Shown here: positions 34,227 to 46,755 of the stretch, in pieces
Position numbering within the stretch: the first letter of the stretch is position 1
How the letters are laid out: each line of letters begins with the position of its first letter
From: Aculops lycopersici
Lineage: Eukaryota > Arthropoda > Arachnida > Trombidiformes > Eriophyidae
Direction of reading: 5' to 3'
DNA length: 64,000 bases
Assembly (NCBI GenBank): GCA_015350385.1
Contig: WNKI01000002.1
Span: 5,326,636-5,390,635 of the forward strand
Notes under the pieces: model-generated
What the model was told of the DNA's origin: nothing
The model's database searches: none
Seen by the model: only the letters and a program-made list of their open reading frames with translations
Translations under genes and position numbers: made by a program

Positions 34227-37200
34227 AACTAGACGAAGCGGCTAGTGCACTGCAAATCAGCATCAGCTACTGCCATAGAGGAAAAAGCAGCAGCAGCAAC
34301 AACAGCAATACCAGTAGCCATATGATATCAGCTCGATTATTTTTATTGCCGCCACAACAACAATAACAGGAGCAACTCGACCAATCTACCACGACCATTG
34401 CCGCTAGCACAAGCGGCCTGCAGGCCAGTCGACAACCACTACTAGATGGAGTTCCAGAGCCACCAATTTCTTTCTCGTAGTTTGGTGTCAGATGATCTCT
34501 AGCGAGGACATTGCGGTGACTAACGGGTTGAACTAACCAACGCATCAGCAGGGACAATGTCATGGCCTTTATGGCGCCACTCGATGTCTGGTGAGTCTTG
34601 TGGTAGATTTGTCGCTTGTTGTTTTGAAGGACACTGGGGGTCAAGTAGTAATTATATTCAGATTATTATATCATTAGCTGCTCAACTGTTGGTTAGAGAT
34701 ACCAATAACGAGTTGGTGTCAAGTTCTCGACGACGGCCATGGTCTCGACGGTAGATCAGAGAGATGCCGCAACTTGATAAGCTCCTAATTGGTTGTGGAG
34801 TTCACGCAAAACTTTGATCGGGTTGCCGGCAACTGCGCTTGGGTTGCGAGTTGATTGAATGATGAATGGCACCAAGTTCAAGTTTGCCCATTTAGAGCAG
34901 ATATAAGTAACACGAGCTTGCTGGCGGTGAACCCGAAATCATCGTTTCATTGCCAAGTTTTGCATTCAAATTAGGCGACAAATCAGTAGAGCAACTTGTC
35001 AAAATTTCTCGCCAATTGAGACGTACAAACGTCAGCCTCGATGGCGACCCAAATCGATCAGATTGCAAGCAAACCCATGACTTGAGTTGACTTGATGGTT
35101 GCTCCAACACTTTGTCGTCGTCGTCGTCGTTGTTGTTGTGTGGCACTTGCACGATTAATTAATTAGCAGGCGACAACTTGGCGTGGGGCCTCTTGTAGCA
35201 CTTCACTGGTCGTTGGCTGCCCTGAGAGGTGCGCCATAAGTTCATTGTTGATTGGCAAGAGTGAAGAGAGAGAGAGAGAGAGAGAGCGAGAAAGCGCGCA
35301 ACCCGCTCGTTGTCATTCAACGAAAAATATATTCACGACCACTTGTTGCCGCTGTGCTAGATGTATGTATATTACAAACCAACGTCATCATCAGGTGCAA
35401 GTCCAGCTGCGAACTGAACTTCCGGCTGACGAGTCGTCTTGTGCTTCGGAGAGTGAGTAAATTTGACTGGTAGCAACAATTAACTGCTAATAGGAAGCCA
35501 ATCAAAGGAGCAATCAAAGTCTCTATTGTATTTGAGTATGCAGTTCCATCAGACACAAGCGGCAAATCAAACAATGGAGTTTCCCTGCCGAGCAATGGCA
35601 ACAACAACAGCAGCAGCAATAGCGAGATAAACTCGTAACGCTTTTGGTGGCGCTTAATAAGTTATCATTAGATATAAATCAACGCAAACACAATCAAATG
35701 TTTACTTTGTCGCAATAAGAATAATAGGCGACTTGCTGGCTGCGTTTAACTTCACCAGCTTGAAGCAAACGAGTCTCTTGTTGCACTTGGGATTAGTTTG
35801 ATTGTTAGTGGGCTTAGCAATGTATCAATTTTAGTATGTAATAAGGCAGGAGCACAACCAACCTGTTGCTTCTGTTTCGTTTTCGAAGCCCAGTTGGCAA
35901 AGAGAGACAATTGGGTTCATTTGGCACGCGTTTCGCGTTTGGTCATTCTCTCTCTCCCTCTTTCATGCTATCTTTCCTTCTGAAGCTCCAAGTTGGGAAC
36001 ACATTCAAATGTGCACACAATGAACATGCAAACACAATGATGCTGAAACCAGACATGAAGTTTCCTCCTCCACCGCCAAAATCGACGACACAATTGAATG
36101 GAATTGATTGGCGGCCACATCGAATGCTAAGCAACATGGCACAACATCATATCAATCGGCCGATTGGCAGCTAGATTATGAGTTATAAATCATCATAATC
36201 ATAATCATCGTCGTCGGCTAGTCAAGCAGTAGTACGAGCAGCCTCGTCGGCTGGTTCATTTGGTTGGACTTCCTGATTTTAATGCTCCTTCCATAGTAGC
36301 CGGCGTAGCTTGCGCAAATCTGCTCAGCTGGCAGCGCGCCACTCACCTGCCTTCAAGTCAACGTCGGCGTCCTCGAGAGTTTTGAACCAGCGGATGAAAG
36401 TTTGATGCAATCATCGAGGTTGCGTCAAACTAGAGCAGCCGGCCGCTTGGTTCGTCTGCCTGCCAGTTAGCCGCCCCCGCAGCTTGAGAGAAGCCACCCG
36501 AGCACAGGGAAGCGACTTGCAACTTCCGCTGAGCGTCGGTTGTTTGTTGTACTAGTTGTTGCTGAAAAAGAATATCTAAAACCTCAAACAGTCGATGACG
36601 TCGATTTTGTTGGTTGCAAATAATAAAAATAATGATAATTTCTTACGCGTACAGCAGCAGCAGCAGAAGCCAATGGGCGCATTTAAAAGTCCTGATGCCG
36701 CTGAGAGACACTACGAGTTGCTTTGGTGGCATTAGAATATGCCTACTAACGACGCGCTGCGGATGAGAGTCCAATGCATAAATTGATGGACACGCGACGC
36801 CTGACACCACCGCCAGCTGTGGGCCTCAAAAGCACAACAATTGCCGACACAACAACAACCACCAGTTGCGTCGCAAGTTAAGCGCATCCTGTGCCACCGA
36901 ATGTAGCCGGCCGGTTGGTTATTCGGTCGATCGAGTTGGCCGCCCCCTCAGCCAAGTTTAGGCTAGTGGTGTTCAGAGGCACACACTAGGCCACGGTCAC
37001 TGTTTGATTTGTTGCGTGGTGGTTATCAGTCTCTTTTCTCCGGTTTTCCAGTGGACGGCTGTGGATAAATTTTGCGCAATACGCGACAATACATCGACGG
37101 ACAGACACATATTGACGCGACTCAATGGATAGTGCGCTAATGAAAATGAGGTCTCGCTCATTGAGGCCTCAGCTGTGTCGTCGCTCCTTGCTTTTGGCTA

Positions 37201-37755
37201 AAGTGAAAACATCCACCGAGAGCCAAGGCGCGACGGAAGTTATTGTCCTAGCCAAATCCTAGGCCAACAAAACTACCGGGCCGATGCAACAGGAAGTCTT
37301 GCGATCCGACGGCGATGGCTGCCGGAAGAGAAACCTCTTGGCTCCGTTCTTTGCTCCAATTTCCGAAGCTACACAATCGATTTAGTTCAGCTTATGCGGC
37401 GTCTGCATTGACATTTTGCCCACGTCGAGAGCTAGCAAAAAGGCGAACAAATTCCCATTCTCTCCCTCTCCTTCGCCAGTTGAATGATTGCAGCCGATAA
37501 AATTGAGGAGGCACAATGCTCCAACTCTCGGTCGGCTAGTAGGCTGGCTTGCTGGGCAAGCGATGAACGCGTTGTTGCGCCATCGCATGATAAACGACGA
37601 CACAGATCGGCCCTTTAATCTGTAAGACCACGAGTGACTGCGGCAGCAGCAGTAGTAACAAGCAACAAGAGCAACAAAAAAGAGAGGCGGAGAGGAAGCG
37701 ACAATTCGCTCGCAATATATCCTACGTGAGTGAGTGTGTCGCATGGATTTAAAGC

Positions 37756-37796
37756 CCACTAGTTGAATTTAAATGTGCAGCGCGTTCAACTAGTGG
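37756..37796. repeat. 12-bp-arm inverted repeat
   Basis: CCACTAGTTGAA at 37756-37767 and TTCAACTAGTGG at 37785-37796 are exact reverse complements around a 17-base loop. Confidence 0.85.
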
Positions 37797-38366
37797 TTTG
37801 GGGCCCAGAACGAACGCGTAACACTCGCGTACGTGTTTCTTACATCCCGTCCGCTGACGGCGCTCTTCCCGCTACTCGCCTCCCTCCAACTCCGCGACTC
37901 TAGCGTGGCCGTCATCATCAGTGTTGTCACCAGATGAGTGCGAACATTACCGGCAATTCAAGCTCCAGCTCCAGTTGCTTGGCCTGATCGGCTGCCCAAG
38001 CCAAGCCAAGCCAAACCCTAAGCGGACGCAATCGAGTGTAGGTATCGTAATGCGCAACCAATCGATCGGTCGAATGGATGCATCTAAACCAACCAACGAG
38101 AGATGTCGACTTCCTCTCGCCTCCGAGCAGTCGGCTGGCCGGAAACCGGAGAGCCTACTTCTTGGTTTGCGTTGTTTCACAACAATCGCATAGCAACAGA
38201 AGCCTCGGCGACTCGTAGTCTTTGTTTGTGGCCTGCTTATTCAGATCACTAAAACTAGACAGCAAAAAAGTCTCCGCTAGTTGGCTCATTTACTGAATGA
38301 GCCGTAGATGTGGGGTGCAAGAAGCGCAGACAAAAAATAACAACGCAGCCCGCTCACTGGCCACAA

Positions 38367-38392
38367 AGAGAGAGAGAGAGAGAGAGAGAGAG
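38367..38392. repeat. (AG)n microsatellite
   Basis: Thirteen uninterrupted AG units in the cyclin D intron. Confidence 0.9.
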
Positions 38393-39360
38393 GAAGAGAG
38401 AAACTTTCGATCGAGTCGAAATCTCGCAAGAGTTCAGGTAAATATTGTTGTGCTCACAAACGCAAGCAAACGCCAAAATGAACGATCGGCTGATTCGCTG
38501 TCTTTGTGCGGTCGTTGTTGTTGCGACAACAAGAGCAGCAGCAACAGCTTGTTGCGTCACTCGCACTCTTTGTCTTTCGGCCTGCAGTGTGTGTGCCTGT
38601 GTACATTACCTTTTCCTCTTTGCTTTGCGTTGACATAAAGAGCCGGCCATTGACACAAAGATCAAGGGACAAGCATACAATTTATGTAGTCGAGGGAAGA
38701 GCCTGAAAGTCAATTCGACTTGAGTCTCTCAGGCTCCGTCTTCTTCCGTCGGCTGATTATGCAACAATTTGCGTCGGCATCCAGGTGACATTATCCTCAA
38801 CGAAAACCGCAAACATTCTCTCACTCTCAATGATGAATCCTGAAAAAGGGCAGCTAATTTAAAATGTTAATGCAAACAGATAGGCAGCGACTAATGCACT
38901 CGCACAACAAAAACGTGAGCTCGTCTTTCCCTCACCAGAAAGTTTCCTCTCTATGGAGGACCTTTCATCCATTGACAGGCAGGGATCCGTTATGTATTTT
39001 AGTGTGGTCGATAGTATTGTGCAATAGCTATGGCTAACATTGAGTCGCAACACTAACGATCCCGTCCGGCCAAGTTCAGGGTCTCCGCAATTTCGTCGCA
39101 TAACATCAGTAGAATTAGACGGCGCTCGTTTAGCTTGGACCACTCTGATTGCGTAGCTGCAGGCTGGCCATTTTGCGTTGGCCTTTCGAGAATGAGGATT
39201 CCTCGTCTCATCCTCGCAATCGCTGTCGTGGTCTTCGGTGAGAGAAATAAATTAATTCTGCGACCAAGTAACTCGCTGAATCGTCGCCAACTTGAAACTT
39301 TTGGCGAGTCCATCGAATGCGTCGTTGCTGCTGCAGTCTCATGCTAGTTATGTGCTCGAA

Positions 39361-39396
39361 AGTGACCATCACATCGGCAAGTCGGTGATGGTCACT
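39361..39396. repeat. 12-bp-arm inverted repeat
   Basis: AGTGACCATCAC at 39361-39372 and GTGATGGTCACT at 39385-39396 are exact reverse complements around a 12-base loop. Confidence 0.85.
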
Positions 39397-40010
39397 ACTG
39401 GCTGTGCGGATGCATAACGGCAATCGCACTTGTTGCTCTCTGTTGTGGTCATGGAAGCGATAGCGTTCGCGACCGCAGCGGCGGAGGCGATTGCGACTGC
39501 AACTCGACACAATCAGATTAAACGTTGGTAGCCGCAACTAGCCAGTTAGTGCCATTGGTGAGCTCTCATGATAACTTCATGGCAGTAGCTGTGTACTGAC
39601 TCGTTACAGCTAGTGACCAATGCAACGCAATTTGGGAGGACAAGTAAACCGAGAGACAAGCACGCTGTTTTTGCTTCGACGGTCTTATTGGTTGTTGTGG
39701 TTTTACTGGCAGTGGTGACGCCACAACAGAAGTGGGTGAATCCACACCACCAACACAAACTCTACTCTCTAAATTTTGGGCTGGTGGCAGATGTCTTGTT
39801 GGTTGTAGGCCCAAATTGACGAATGCTGCTGACGCTCGCAGTGAGACAGAAAACGTAAGTGAGAGGGAGCATAATCGATCGATTGGCTTGGTGGTTTACA
39901 TTTTTGCGGCTCGTCTGCTGGACAAGCAAGCAACAAGTGGCAAGCGACCTGACTAATTGTTCCTGCCATTGTTGCTAACATTGAACTTTTCGAGCTAGTT
40001 GATAGCTAGC

Positions 40011-40037
40011 AGAGAGAGAGAGAGAGAGAGAGAGAGA
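40011..40037. repeat. (AG)n microsatellite
   Basis: About thirteen AG units in the cyclin D intron. Confidence 0.9.
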
Positions 40038-41145
40038 GCAAACCGGCCCACATTTTTTACTCCGGAAACAAACTTTGTTGAGGCCACAAAGACTACGTAA
40101 CAAGCAGAGGCACCGTGTTCTTCTGGCCTGTTCAACTTTCCATCGAACGATGGCCAGCTGGATGAATGTCCAGTCAGTTGGGTTACCGATGCAACAGGCA
40201 CTTTCGCGATGTGCTCGCCATCACCACAACCACGATGACGAACAGACCAAACCGCGAAGTCCGAGTACTTGGATGTTGCTGGCTCAATATCTGACTAGCC
40301 GGTGGAATTGATCTGGCGCGCCGATGAGTTTAACGCTCGCGCCAGAGGAACCAACAAAATGGCGCTCTTAGCACCAAACGCAACTTACTCTTGGTTAGCG
40401 GCATTGAACCGACGGCACTCAGCGGATCCACAAATGCATTGGAATTACTAATGCCGCACTGGACCTTCGAGAGGAACATCAAGCAAGACCAACACAAACT
40501 TTCATATCAAGCCGTCGTCCTGGTCTGGTCGTCAGGGAGGAATAGTAGCAAGCGAGGTCGTTCATTGAAGTAGCGACAAGTGCATGGTGCTCAGCGTTGC
40601 AAAAATACACACACTGTTGGAGGTGGCGCTTGCACATACACACACAAACTGGCCGGCTGAATATCAAAAGTGAAAAGTAAAAATTAAAGTAAAGTAAGCA
40701 AATGTGTGTCTACATTTGTGAGCTTATGGCCACCGAGCTAATAATAAAGTTTCTTGTTTCGCCTAAAGTTGGTTGGTTTGATCTCACTGCAAGCAACAAC
40801 GGTGACGGCAGCAGTGCACAGAAATTGCAGCCACTTGTTGCTGACGGAGTCTAAGTGCGAGAGTTTGCGCTAGACATACACAGAGACCAACGGCGACATG
40901 TCTGATCCATTTGCAGGACACATGTGTGTTATGGTGTTATTGCTGCTAGAGTTCAAAGAAACAACAACAACAACGACTAACCAGAAGCAACACTTTCAAC
41001 AAGATCACTCTTCCACTCACACACACAATCCACTCGTCTCAAACTTCTCGCACAATAATTAAGCATCTAACTTGATGAAAAAACCTCGACAAGCGCACCG
41101 AGCTAACTGATTTGAGATCCAATTAACTGACTAAAAGCTACTTAC

Positions 41146-42454
41146 CCATTAAGCATAATTCCAGTAAAGTTTGCGTGTGTCTCCTAACTCTCGATTCATC
41201 GCATCTAGTTGATGCTGGTGTTTGTATCAGTGTTGTTGTCGTCCTCGTCGTTGTTGGTGTTTCTGGTGTTGTCGTGATCGTGGCTAGAGAAGTTTGGCAT
41301 CCATTGGCGGTGCTAATGTCATTGTTGTTGCTATCAATCTCTTTGTTTTCTACATGATCTTGGCGATGCCGCCTCGGTGTGAATCGCTGGCAATTTTGCT
41401 CTTGTTCACTGGCACAGCTGACATTTGTTGCTGATGTTGTCATGCTAACGCTGACACTACCAACACTGGTGCCGCCTACACCACCACCGCCTAGAGATGA
41501 TCCTATTAATTTTCTGCACTTGCCCCATAGAAGAGTTAAAAAGTCGTTTGGTGTCGCCAGCGCTGCAAGATCCCACCGAAGTGCACTCAACACCAGAATC
41601 TCGCCATGGATAATTTCCTCGCGAGTCAAAGGAATCGACAGCTCGTCGCGGCTGAATTCAATTAGAGCCTGAACACTGAGACTTGGTGTTTGGCGTAACT
41701 TTGTGGCCAGTAGTAGGGCGCAGGCAGCGAATGTGTAGATGCGCCGGTGAAATCCGTCGGCTTGCTCACTGCAGGTAAAGGTTGAGATAGAACTTGTGTC
41801 CGAATTACTCGACGACGACGAAACGCTACAACTATTGCTATAGTCCCCATGGCTCATGTTAACTCCTTCGTCCATTTGATCGTCCTCGTTGCTCTCGAGG
41901 TCGTCCGAGTCCAAATCCAAGTCTAAATCTAGATCATCGTCAACTTGTTGCAAATTATCATCTGTTGTGGTGGTTGTCATTTCAACTGTGGCAAAAATTG
42001 ATGGCATTGAGAGGAGAAACTTGTCCAAGATCATGGCAGCGAGCGGAAAGATTTCGTCTTGACATTGTTCGTGTTCGCAAACCTTCAATAGCCACGACAT
42101 CAGAGAATGGCGGAATGGGTCCGTTAAGGTGCATTGTTGCTCATTAAGTTTTCGCTCGCTTTGCATCGCTCGCCTTCTCAATAGTTCAGTCGTTTCCTTG
42201 AGCACGAGCTTGTTGAAAACCTGATCATCTTCCAAGTAAACGGGATCCATGTAAATGTGTTGCTGATGATGGTGGTTGTTGGTTTTGATATTGTTGTTAT
42301 TATTAATATTATTATTGTCGTTGTGGTTATAATGATGACCCTCTTGCTGGCTATTGTCGTAATTGTCAATCTCGTGGGCGGCAATGAACGACGAAGATTG
42401 GGGGGCTTTACAATATTGATATAACATTGACCGCACATCAATTGTCAATATCAT
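41146..42454 (-). CDS. CycD: Cyclin D, first coding exon (first cyclin fold)
   Basis: D-type cyclins bind Cdk4/6 and drive G1 progression. ATG 42454 opens a 436-codon exon ending at donor G/GTAAGTAG. After a His/Asn-rich leader, the cyclin box is recognised by FRHSLMSWLLKVCEHEQCQDE, EIFPLAAMILDKFLLSMPSI, YTFAACALLLATKLRQTPSL and LSALRWDLAALATPNDFLTL, closing with HTQTLLELCLM. Two insertions are unusual. About 75 acidic and Ser-rich residues (41756-41980) sit between helices 2 and 3, and about 100 Ser/Thr/Gly-rich residues (41195-41503) sit before the last helix; vertebrate D cyclins have a few residues there. Neither is clearly an intron. The N-terminus has LYQYCKAP and no LxCxE retinoblastoma-binding motif. 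Confidence 0.85.
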
Positions 42455-43907
42455 GATTGATTGATTCTTATTTATAATTATTGTTACTATAAATAATTGA
42501 TAAACAAGAAATACTAATAAATATTAGCAGTCCTCAAATAGATATAAGCTTCGAAATCTTCTTTTAATTCTTGATGACATTTGGCTTCAAGTTGTCTGGT
42601 TCTGTTTGTTTTTGTTCTCATTATATATTTATCTATTCCTCTCTCTTTCTGTCTATCATAGCTCCCTAAGCTCCGACCCCTTCAAATGGATGTCTCCCGG
42701 CGAACTGTCGTTTAGCGAATGAGGAAAGGAATGAAAGAGCGAGCGAACTTTTGGCCTCGCGCATGCAACAGGCGAGGAGATGGACGCGCTGCGCACGCGC
42801 TAGTGAGAGTCGCCGCTGCTGCTGCTGCGGCGTCGGCCGCCCCTTAGGACTCCACAGCGATGATTGCATTGCACGCGGAAATTGAAACAGTCACTCGGAC
42901 TTTAATGTGGATTTTTTTAGCTTTTGCTATGATCATAATAATATCAAAATGGGGGAAGAAATAGAAAATCTTTGGGGGAAGCGAAAAAGAGTTGGCTCAG
43001 ACTAAAGAGAGAAAGTCCATAGAGAGGGGGAAGGCAGAACCAGACAACCTAAACAGAGTCAGTCTGCTACGCTTAGGGATGGCGGTTTGGCCTGGTGGGT
43101 AGCGATTTTGAAAATAAGCTCTAGTTCCACAAAAGACACCAAGGACTAAGTATGAACGCAATCGCACACATGCGTTCGTACACCACGCATTCAATAGACT
43201 GTGGATTTTAGGGAGTTTACGAAGCAAAATCATCCATAATTGACCAGGCCTTTTCATTTTCTGCTTGATCTCGCGTACTGTCGCTCAATCGGGGAAATGA
43301 AAAAGGCCCAAATTCTTACCCAAAACACGACCGACTTGGTCAAGGCCCCGACCCACCAAAGGGCCAAACGACCACCATCCCTAGCTACGCCTGACTGACA
43401 GGCGCATAGTTGAAGCGAGCGAACTATGCAAAAGTTCGCTAGTCGCACTCCCATTGGCCGCTGTGTTAAAGAGAGATGTAACGACTTTGCCGGTCGCCCT
43501 GCAGATTAGCCTCGAAGGCTGTAGAGGAATCATAGGACCAATCAATGTAACAAGCTTACAGGTTAGTTAGGTTCACTTACCTGTATTGCTACTTCTCTCA
43601 CCGACTCCACCACCACCACCTTTACCAATACTAACAAAACTACCTACGCCTAAAGCCAATAATCTAATCTGGCAACGAGTGGGTAATTTTCAGGCCACGC
43701 AGATACTAGGAAAAATCACAAAACCTAATAGGTATAAAGTCGGTGATTACTGCGACATTGCAGCGGACTCGTTTTGCCACTTGAACTCTAAAATGTATCC
43801 ATTTTCGCCGAGTTCCACCAACATCAACACTAATGCCAAGTACAAGTACAAGAATTTCGACTAATTTTTCATCTTCATCCCACACTAGCCACTTACTTTT
43901 TTGTTAG
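42455..43907. other. Intergenic DNA between cyclin D and an unrecognised + strand gene
   Basis: The left part should hold the cyclin D promoter and leader. The right part probably contains 5' exons of the gene whose exons are at 43908 and 44385: an open + strand frame at about 43572-43864 is Pro/Lys/Asn-rich, but I could not connect it by splice phase. Confidence 0.35.
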
Positions 43908-44111
43908 ACTCAAATCATATCCACCGGCTTGATAGATAGCGACGACGAAGGCGAGACCACGTTGGCTGGCCAGAGTTGGAAGTCTCGTATGAAAAATAAC
44001 AAGTACACGAGCGAGGCGGAGATGTCACTTGCTCGACTAGTTGGGCAGAAGGGATTTTGTCGCATTAGTCTGACATCAAACATCTGGCCGACCATTGAGC
44101 GATATTCAGGG
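43908..44111 (+). CDS. Probable internal exon of an unrecognised gene
   Basis: A strong acceptor (ACTTTTTTGTTAG) stands directly before an open frame that begins TQIISTGLIDSDDEGETTLA. It continues for about 67 codons through SWKSRMKNNKYTSEAEMSLA and QKGFCRISLTSNIWPTIERY to a stop just after a possible donor (TTCAGG/GTAGAG). The residue mix is protein-like and not repeat-derived, and the frame opens exactly at the acceptor. I do not recognise the protein; the donor is weak, so the right edge is approximate. Confidence 0.45.
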
Positions 44112-44384
44112 TAGAGGCAACAGGTTGCCCTTGTAAGTAAGCTGCGGCTTGTGGTGGCATCATCATAGTCACCGTCTCCGTAAGCCTACGCGACTAGTGG
44201 TTTGGCCTACGACTCCGTGTAGTACGCAGACAAGTTGGAAAGTCATCAGGAGTTACGCGTGCAAAGTTCACCCACCTGTTGTAGTATCAATTTCAACCTG
44301 CGTAACTCGACCAGTTCCATTTGCAGCAGGTGAACCTCTTGCTACGGCAGATGTTAGCTTCTAGGAATCACTTTTTATCTGTAG

Positions 44385-44674
44385 ACGAAACTCGTCTATT
44401 ATCAGCAGCAGCAACAGCAATACCATGAGGAACGACAACACAACCACGACAACATCAGCCACGAAGTCAAACCATCTGACTTTAGTCAAAGGACACTTAC
44501 CGACTTAACCCGAGAGATGAACTCTATCCTCTCTGATTTATCGGTTGTCAATGTCGGGCAAACTTTATCCATAGACACTTTCAAGATGAGAGTGTGAGTT
44601 ATGCATGCAATCGGCGGCTGTCTTTAATCTTGAGCTAAACTCGTAGACCAAATGTCGCCTTGAACTCGAGATGA
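44385..44674 (+). CDS. Probable 3' exons of the same unrecognised gene
   Basis: An acceptor (CTTTTTATCTGTAG) is followed by a 70-codon open frame: a short Gln run, then EVKPSDFSQRTLTDLTREMN and SILSDLSVVNVGQTLSIDTF. It can end at TGA 44595-44597. It can also be spliced at AGAGT/GTGAGT (exon to 44593) to an exon starting 44647 after CTCGTAG, which adds about nine residues (VPNVALNSR) before TGA at 44672-44674. The short intron has a CTAAAC branch-like site and the right phase. The C-terminal piece looks like an ordered helical tail. The link to the 43908 exon is by proximity and strand only. Confidence 0.4.
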
Positions 44675-45590
44675 TGATGCACACACTAGCAAAGTCGGGG
44701 AGTTCAATAGAGTTTCTTGTTGTCTCTCTTCCTTTTTGTAACTTGGAAACGGATCACACCTGTTCTGTTGACAACAATTTATAAATCTCATCAGACAACT
44801 TGTTGTTCAAGCTAAATCTTGCTTGGCTAGCTAGTTGGCTCGCTGATTAAGCTATTGATTATGACTCGTTATAAAGGAAATGTTGACTAAACTAGCTTGA
44901 CTCAAATCAAGCTATAGAGAGAATTTTTATTTATTTTTTGTTTGTGTAAATTTTCTTCATTTTAAGGGAAACATTGGTTTAACTAGGCTATTGCTATAGA
45001 GCATGTGATAGGTTGGTGATGTTTTTGTTGTTGTTTCAATTATCCTCAACAACATGACGATGATGAGATGACATGAGATAATGTGGCGATTGTGCATAAC
45101 AGAAGTATTATTATTTTTTTCTTGATATTCTTCGAGTTTGATTGGATATTTCCATAAAAGCATATAAAGTTTACATAGATGTGATAGACACTCTAATTTC
45201 TTTCTTTCTTTGTATATCTTGTTACCAGGATTGATCTTCATAGTATTCTTTGAGTTGAAGAGTATATTAACGAGTTGCAGGTGAGCTGGTCCAGGAGCGA
45301 AAAGAACTAGTCAAAGTGATATAATTGAACTCTCCTCAATGTCCAATCATGATCACAATTATCTAGGGATTATATTTACGCCAAACCTTTACCATTCTTT
45401 GACAATCTTTACTCACTTGCTCTTACTATTGAATGAGATTCAATTCAAACAAAATAACCAACGCCCCCGTTGGTTTAATCTTGTTGCATTTGCTATCGTT
45501 GTCATAAGGTGTATGTGTATAACCTGAGGCTCCATTCTTGAGGCATCAGGTTGATGTCATAGTTTATGTTAGTTTTCTATCTAAAGAAGC
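44675..45590. other. Intergenic DNA
   Basis: AT-rich, with no convincing coding frame. A 94-codon - strand open frame at 44957-45241 has no family character. Confidence 0.4.
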
Positions 45591-45935
45591 TTATCTTCTC
45601 CTTCTTCCAAATCCATGGTGTCCGATGCCACCAAATCCGCCACCAATACCTCCTATTCCACCAAGCGAGTGGCCGGCAAAGCCTCCGTGTAGGAAGGGAT
45701 GTGGAATAGGTGGCCCAATGATTGGTTCATGGTTTACATTGATCTTGACTGGAATTGGTAGTGGAAGTGGGATTGGTGCAAATCCAAATCCAGGTGGTGA
45801 CAGGAGAGCGGCGGCAATAAGAAGCTTTACAAACTTCTTGGCGAGCTCGTCGTGTGGTCCGCAGTAACTTTGTTGGACAAACACTGACAAACTCAAAACC
45901 ACTGCAAAAACAACTGTCAATTGTTTAGACTTCAT
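45591..45935 (-). CDS. Small secreted Gly/Pro/His-rich protein
   Basis: This single-exon frame encodes 114 residues. It starts with a textbook signal peptide (MKSKQLTVVFAVVLSLSVFV...CG). A short helical part (HDELAKKFVKLLIAAALL) is followed by a Pro/Ile-rich stretch. The tail is made of repeated GG-I/L/F units with His, ending in four arginines. A TATAAG element lies at about 46033-46028 on the - strand, about 95 bases upstream. The composition resembles arthropod cuticle-associated or antimicrobial-type glycine-rich peptides; the terminal RRRR could also be a processing or charge feature. Function is not established. Confidence 0.75.
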   Translation of the reverse strand: MKSKQLTVVFAVVLSLSVFVQQSYCGPHDELAKKFVKLLIAAALLSPPGFGFAPIPLPLPIPVKINVNHEPIIGPPIPHPFLHGGFAGHSLGGIGGIGGGFGGIGHHGFGRRRR

Positions 45936-46755
45936 CTTGTCGTTTTTAAAATTTGATTCGTCACCTCTATCAATTCCTTTTCTTCTCTCGCTTCCACTCT
46001 TGGATCTCTTACGAGATTCTTTCCTTCCTTATACTAATGACTGAAACTGATCTTCAATTAAACTTATTGACTTCTAAAGGAAGAGATGATATACGCCAAA
46101 GCTGGATGTATTCTTTCGTTTATTGTTGAGTTGTAATTTGTAATGAGTGTAGATCACCTGTTGATTCTTCACCTGAAAGTTACTGACTGACGACTAGATC
46201 TTCTGAAGTTTTGCTGGACCAACTGAGCTGATTGCAACTCAAGGCTTTAAACTACCGAAACAATCCGAGAATTCTACATCAATTCAACTCTTCATTCATT
46301 CATCTCTGCATTCTCTTGCCTCTGATTTTTAATGATGATTAGCAGGTAAGCTCTAGAAGGGTGCTACGATTGTTTAAGAGAGAGAGAGAGAGAGAGAGGT
46401 TGGGCTCAAAGCTACAGCTAAGCAAGGATTGATAGGGGAACGGACTGAGAGAGAGTGTCCATTGCATAGAATCAAATGCGCCGCGCTGGTCAGTTACCGT
46501 TCCGCTTCGCGCTTCACTTGACTAATTGTTGTCTTGGTAGGAATTGTGCAATGTGTTAAGTTTATGAAAATATTTATTCACATGCCTTCCACTAGATTTC
46601 CTGAGTCACGGGTAAGTCAGTTGCCTGGTGTTTTAGTTTACTTAACAAAACAAATTTAGTAGTGCACAAAATGGGAGGTCCCTTTAGAGGGAGAGTGAGA
46701 GATACCTGCATCGGCAACTAGCCTTTGGTGTCTTTTTTCCATTCCTACTGTCTCT
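45936..46755. other. Intergenic DNA
   Basis: Contains the probable promoter of the Gly-rich gene at the left end and an (AG)n tract near 46379-46399. I saw no coding signal. Confidence 0.4.

Larger units (their letters stand above)
28536..41145 (-). other. 12.6-kb intron of cyclin D
   Basis: Bounded by donor G/GTAAGTAG at 41145 and the acceptor before 28535. It holds no convincing nested gene on either strand; its open frames are short and repeat-derived. It contains AG dinucleotide arrays, several short perfect hairpins (34207-34226, 37756-37796, 39361-39396, 40312-40346) and many CAACARGTG words. Its size, against introns of about 100 bp elsewhere, suggests it carries regulatory DNA. Confidence 0.65.
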
